A stretch of DNA of 64,000 nucleotides from Allocatelliglobosispora scoriae (GTDB lineage: Bacteria > Actinomycetota > Actinomycetes > Mycobacteriales > Micromonosporaceae), in NCBI RefSeq assembly GCF_014204945.1, contig NZ_JACHMN010000001.1, forward strand, positions 930,001-994,000, written 5' to 3'. The notes beneath the pieces were generated by a model. That model saw only the letters and a list, made by a program, of their open reading frames with translations, was not told the DNA's origin and searched no databases. Below, in pieces: positions 60,878-64,000 of the stretch; within the stretch, counting starts at the first letter, position 1, and each line of letters opens with the position of its first letter. The position numbers and the translations under genes are program-made.

Positions 60878-62896
60878 TCAGCGGGTCGTGCAGAGCTGCC
60901 CGTTGAGCGTGAACAGCGCCGGAGGCACGTTCGGCCCCTGGTAGTTGCCGACGAGCCCGACGTTCGCCGACGCAGCCGGCGCGAGGACCTTGTTGAAGTC
61001 GGCGTTGGTCACCCGCACCGACCCGGCGGTCTCGGTCCAGGTGCCGTTCCAGCCGCTGCCCAGCTGCTGCCAGGCCGTCGGCCAGCTGAACGCCAGCGAC
61101 CAGGTGTCGATCGTCGCCGTGCCGGTGTTGGTGATGTCGATGCTGCCGACATAGCCGTTGCCCCAGTCGCTGGTGTCGGTGAACGTCACCGCACAGGTCG
61201 AGGTCGCGGGCGTCGTCGTGACGAACGCGACGGGCGGCGACGCCCACGAGACCCGGCCGGCGCTGTCGCGGGCGATCACGTTCGCCGTGTAGCGCGTACC
61301 CGGCGTGAGGTTATGGATGGTGAACGAGGTGCCGGTCGTCTCACCCCACTGCTCGCTGATGGTGCCGTTCTGCCGGTGGATCTCGTACTTGACCCCCGCC
61401 GCCGAGGCGGGCCAGGTGAGGGTCGCGTCCCGAGCGGTGATCGCGCTCGCGACGGGCCGTCCCGGTGCGGCCGGGCGGGTGACGGGTGCGGACTGCTTCA
61501 GGATCAGCGTGGTGAGCGAGTAGGGCGGCAGGGTCACCGACGTGGCGCTGCCGGTGGCGGTCGTGACGGCGGCGCCGCCGTTGACGTAGCTGAGCACCTG
61601 CGCGCTCGCCGCGGGCGAGTAACCCGCGTAGCTCAGAGTCACCGGCTTGGCGGCGGCCGGGTCCTGGTTGAGGAGCAGAACCGCAAGATCGCCGTTGGTA
61701 CGCCGGGCCGCGTGCACCTTCACCAGCGGGTCCGAGGCGCCCGCTCGCAGCAGTTGGTCGCCGGGACGGGCGAACTTCGACGTCATCGCCAACGCGTGGT
61801 AGGGCGCGAACGGCTTGTTGAGGACCGGCTCGCAGGTGGTGCCGTCGGCGAGGCAGGTGCCGCTGGAGAGCAGGCCGAAGTCCGCGTAGTCGGGCTGTCC
61901 CTCGACCGTGCTCGCGGCGGTGATGCCGTTGTGGACGTTCCACCAGTCGATGGTGAAGACGCCGTTCTCGATGAGGGTGGCGTACGCGTCGGCGGCGAAC
62001 AGGGCACCGGGCTGCGTGTTCATGCCGTAGCCGGTGTTGACCTCGGTCATCGAGATGGGGAGGTCCTTGTGCGCGAAGCGGTCGATCTGCTTGCGCGCCA
62101 GCGCCGTCATGTCGCCGATGTGGGCGATCTTCGACAGCGCGTCGGCGCCGTTGGAGCCGCCCGGGTACCAGTGCAGGATCGCGAAGTCGACCGAGGGACC
62201 GGCGATGGTGAGCACGACCTCGTTCCAGGAGCCGGCGTCGCCGCTCGCCACGATGCCGTCGGGCCAGTTGCCGGGCGTGGTGAGCACGACACCGATCTTG
62301 ATCGTCGGGTCGACCGCCTTCATCGCCTGTGCGAAGAGCTTGACGTTGCGGGCGTACTCGGCGGGGCTCTTGTCGGCGTGGTCGTCGGCCTCCCAGGCGC
62401 CGCCGTAGTGGCCGTTGCCGTAGATCTCGTTGCCGATCTCCCAGTACTTCACGCCGTAGTGCTTGTCCACGTTGGCGTAGCGGACCCAGTCGGCGGCCTC
62501 CTGCGGCGTACCCGTGCCGTAGTTGGCGATCACCATCGGCCTCGCACCGGCGCGCTGGACACCGGCCATGAAGTGGTCGAAGTCGGTGTCGGGGGCGACG
62601 TAGCCGCCGGGGGCGGTGTTGTCGCGCCAGTGGTAGATGTCGGCGTAGGAGCCGCCGGGGTAGCGCATGAGCTGCACTCCGGCGTCGTGCATGAGGTCGG
62701 CGACGGGCGCCGAGCCGAGGTGGGTGTCCCAGACGGCGTGGTTGACGCCGATCGCGGCGTCGCTGACCGTCTCCAGCCCGGCCCGGGCGTTGACGGTCAC
62801 GGTGACCGCGGGGTCGGCCTGGGCCGGGGCGGTCGGCAGGGTGAGGGATGCTGCCGCCAGGGAGAGGGCGAGCAGGATGGTGCGACTTGTTCTCAT
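60878..62896 (-). CDS. Secreted clan-A glycoside hydrolase with Fn3 and CBM2
   Basis: This 672-residue secreted enzyme has a signal peptide (ILLALSLAAASLTLPTAPAQA). Its TIM-barrel domain carries YWEIGNE (acid/base E157) and ISMTEVNTGYG (likely nucleophile E285), like GH51/GH39-type arabinofuranosidases and relatives. A C-terminal beta domain follows (about 370-460), then a fibronectin III module (about 462-545) and a family-2 carbohydrate-binding module (about 550-672, cysteines near both ends, WQQLGSGWNGTW). CBM2 binds crystalline cellulose or xylan, so the target is a plant-wall polymer. A CebR-like operator lies 29-42 bp upstream. Confidence 0.88.
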   Translation of the reverse strand: MRTSRTILLALSLAAASLTLPTAPAQADPAVTVTVNARAGLETVSDAAIGVNHAVWDTHLGSAPVADLMHDAGVQLMRYPGGSYADIYHWRDNTAPGGYVAPDTDFDHFMAGVQRAGARPMVIANYGTGTPQEAADWVRYANVDKHYGVKYWEIGNEIYGNGHYGGAWEADDHADKSPAEYARNVKLFAQAMKAVDPTIKIGVVLTTPGNWPDGIVASGDAGSWNEVVLTIAGPSVDFAILHWYPGGSNGADALSKIAHIGDMTALARKQIDRFAHKDLPISMTEVNTGYGMNTQPGALFAADAYATLIENGVFTIDWWNVHNGITAASTVEGQPDYADFGLLSSGTCLADGTTCEPVLNKPFAPYHALAMTSKFARPGDQLLRAGASDPLVKVHAARRTNGDLAVLLLNQDPAAAKPVTLSYAGYSPAASAQVLSYVNGGAAVTTATGSATSVTLPPYSLTTLILKQSAPVTRPAAPGRPVASAITARDATLTWPASAAGVKYEIHRQNGTISEQWGETTGTSFTIHNLTPGTRYTANVIARDSAGRVSWASPPVAFVTTTPATSTCAVTFTDTSDWGNGYVGSIDITNTGTATIDTWSLAFSWPTAWQQLGSGWNGTWTETAGSVRVTNADFNKVLAPAASANVGLVGNYQGPNVPPALFTLNGQLCTTR

Positions 62897-62924
62897 CGTC
62901 GGGCGTCCTTACGGGATCGATGAA

Positions 62925-62938
62925 TGGAAGCGCTCCCA
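62925..62938 (-). promoter_or_regulatory. CebR-like operator
   Basis: TGGAAGCGCTCCCA differs at one position from the 14-bp palindrome TGGGAGCGCTCCCA, the binding site of CebR, the LacI-family cellobiose-responsive repressor of actinobacterial cellulase genes. It sits 29 bp upstream of the glycosidase start, in line with cellulose-type substrate control. It also precedes the divergent lipase, but at more than 130 bp. Confidence 0.8.
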
Positions 62939-63071
62939 AGGGTGCTGCACGCACTTGAATGTGTCAATCACATGAACGGAACCGGCAATCTTACCGATGT
63001 CTGGACCCGTCCCGGCAGCGAGACTTCTCCGCAACGCCCCGTCCCTATCCTCCCCGAAGGGGGTTCGTCCC

Positions 63072-63746
63072 ATGCGTCTGCGCCACCGTCTCGCCGCACT
63101 CGCCGTCGCCCTGGTCGCCACGTCCGCCGTGGTCCTGGCACCGGCCACCACGGCCAACGCCGCCACGAACACGCCCGTGATCTTCGTGCACGGCTACACC
63201 GGCAACGCCTCCAACTGGACGACCGCGCTCTCGGTCTTCCGCGCCGGCGGATTCACCAAGGTGTACACCTACGACTACAACTGGGCCGGCTCCAACGAGA
63301 TCAGCGCGGCGGGCCTGCGTACCTTCGTCAACCAGGTCCGCAGCCAGACCGGCGCCGCCAAGGTCGCCATCGTCAACCACTCCATGGGCGGCCTGGTCAC
63401 CCGGTGGTACCTCGAAGAGCTCGGCGGCTCCCAGTACGTCAGCCACGTCGCGTCGATCGCCGGCGCCAACCACGGCACCACCTTCGCAGGGGCGTGCCTG
63501 ATCAACATCTCCTGTATCGAGATGTACCCGGGGTCGCTGTTCATCCTCGACCTGTCCGACGGCGACGAGACCCCGGGCAGCGCCAAGTACGCCAGCTGGT
63601 ACTCGGCCTGCGACGGCATCATCCTGCCCTACACCAGCACCCGGCTGACCGGGGCCACGAACAACAATGTGGCCTGTGAGACCCACATCGGGTTCCTCAC
63701 CAACACCAGCGTGCTCACCCAGATCCGCAGCTTCATCGCGGCCTGA
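63072..63746 (+). CDS. Secreted lipase (triacylglycerol lipase family)
   Basis: This 224-residue secreted protein has a signal peptide (RLAALAVALVATSAVVLAPATTANA) and the compact alpha/beta-hydrolase fold of LipA/EstA-like lipases. It has oxyanion strand VIFVHGYTGNASNW, nucleophile S104 in VNHSMGG, the ANHGTT segment and a histidine in CETHIGFL near the C-terminus. It should hydrolyse acylglycerols or esters outside the cell. ATG 63072 is preceded by AGGGGG; an upstream in-frame start would add residues without signal-peptide character. A strong terminator follows. Confidence 0.9.
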   Translation: MRLRHRLAALAVALVATSAVVLAPATTANAATNTPVIFVHGYTGNASNWTTALSVFRAGGFTKVYTYDYNWAGSNEISAAGLRTFVNQVRSQTGAAKVAIVNHSMGGLVTRWYLEELGGSQYVSHVASIAGANHGTTFAGACLINISCIEMYPGSLFILDLSDGDETPGSAKYASWYSACDGIILPYTSTRLTGATNNNVACETHIGFLTNTSVLTQIRSFIAA

Positions 63747-63755
63747 CCCCGATCC

Positions 63756-63789
63756 GTGCTCCCCGCCTACGGTGGTAGGCGGGGAGCAC
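63756..63789. terminator. Stem-loop terminator after the lipase gene
   Basis: A perfect 15-bp stem, GTGCTCCCCGCCTAC (63756-63770) with its complement (63775-63789), has a 4-base loop GGTG. It lies 10 bp past the lipase stop codon. Confidence 0.85.
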
Positions 63790-63814
63790 TTCTGCGAATG
63801 AACGGAGATCCACC

Positions 63815-64000
63815 ATGACCGCCTCCTGGACGCTGGCCGTCGGCCGCGACGACCTGGCGCGCACCGCGCTGGTCGCGAACCCGCTGCCGGAGCCCGCCGA
63901 CGGCGAGGCGGTGCTGCGCGTGCACCGGGTCGGCATCACCGCCAACAACGTCACCTACGCCGTGCTCGGCGACTCCTACCGCTACTGGGAGTTCTTCCCC
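63815..64000 (+). CDS. DUF2855-family protein, start only
   Basis: The first 62 residues of a gene run off the window: WTLAVGRDDLARTALVANPLPEP, then VHRVGITANNVTYAVLGDSYRYWEFFP. The ITANNxTYAxxGDSxxYWxFFP block is the hallmark of DUF2855 proteins, which resemble zinc-less quinone-oxidoreductase/MDR enzymes. The substrate is unknown. ACGGAG precedes the ATG. The gene is truncated by the window end, not by mutation. Confidence 0.85.
   Translation, partial: MTASWTLAVGRDDLARTALVANPLPEPADGEAVLRVHRVGITANNVTYAVLGDSYRYWEFFP

Overview
The window is GC-rich, densely coded DNA with GTG starts and the gene families of a filamentous or soil actinobacterium. Long SARP-type and NB-ARC regulators, Hint-bearing RHS proteins, PadR-controlled ABC transporters and a CebR-like operator beside a CBM2 glycosidase all fit Micromonosporaceae or a close relative. 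That placement is inferred from gene content, not from a marker gene. No rRNA, tRNA or CRISPR array was seen.

Layout. 1-8.4 kb is a worn accessory stretch: an Fe(II)/2-oxoglutarate oxygenase with an MFS exporter, an IS30-type transposase remnant, a sortase-anchored beta-helix protein, a GT1 glycosyltransferase, a frameshifted HTH/NB-ARC regulator, a probably frameshifted membrane protein and a YdcF-like protein. 8.5-13.6 kb holds an unknown protein, an alpha/beta hydrolase and a NarL-type signalling module. In that module a histidine kinase and a response regulator are on opposite strands, and two paralogous lipoprotein genes are each preceded by the same 21-bp palindromic site.

13.8-32 kb is an envelope and lipid-phosphate region. 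It has a double PAP2 protein next to a diacylglycerol-kinase-like enzyme, a PadR-controlled ABC exporter, an MFS protein, DedA with PAP2, and a FetB-like permease. It continues with a Bce-like module (lipoprotein, two ATPases and a large FtsX permease, divergent from an OmpR-type two-component system), a COG4705 membrane protein and a PAP2 protein that has lost its catalytic histidine.

32-42 kb has argG (apparently leaderless) and an ion-transport set: a CBS protein coupled to an IT-superfamily antiporter behind a structured leader, an APC permease and a DUF389 protein. A secreted esterase and a glycosyltransferase-like protein are also here. 42-54.6 kb is a three-gene minus-strand operon: a 1602-aa modular secreted protein, a 2334-aa RHS-Hint polymorphic toxin and a presumed immunity protein. 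A 1080-aa SARP regulator diverges from it. 58-64 kb carries an NTF2-like exported protein, a TIR-domain protein with an unrecognised C-terminal half, a RidA-like protein, a CBM2 glycosidase under a CebR-like operator, a secreted lipase and the start of a DUF2855 gene.

The best candidates for undescribed biology are the twin-operator lipoprotein/two-component module, the toxin-immunity pair with an unrecognised 104-aa toxin tip, the TIR protein, and the structured leader of the CBS-antiporter operon.
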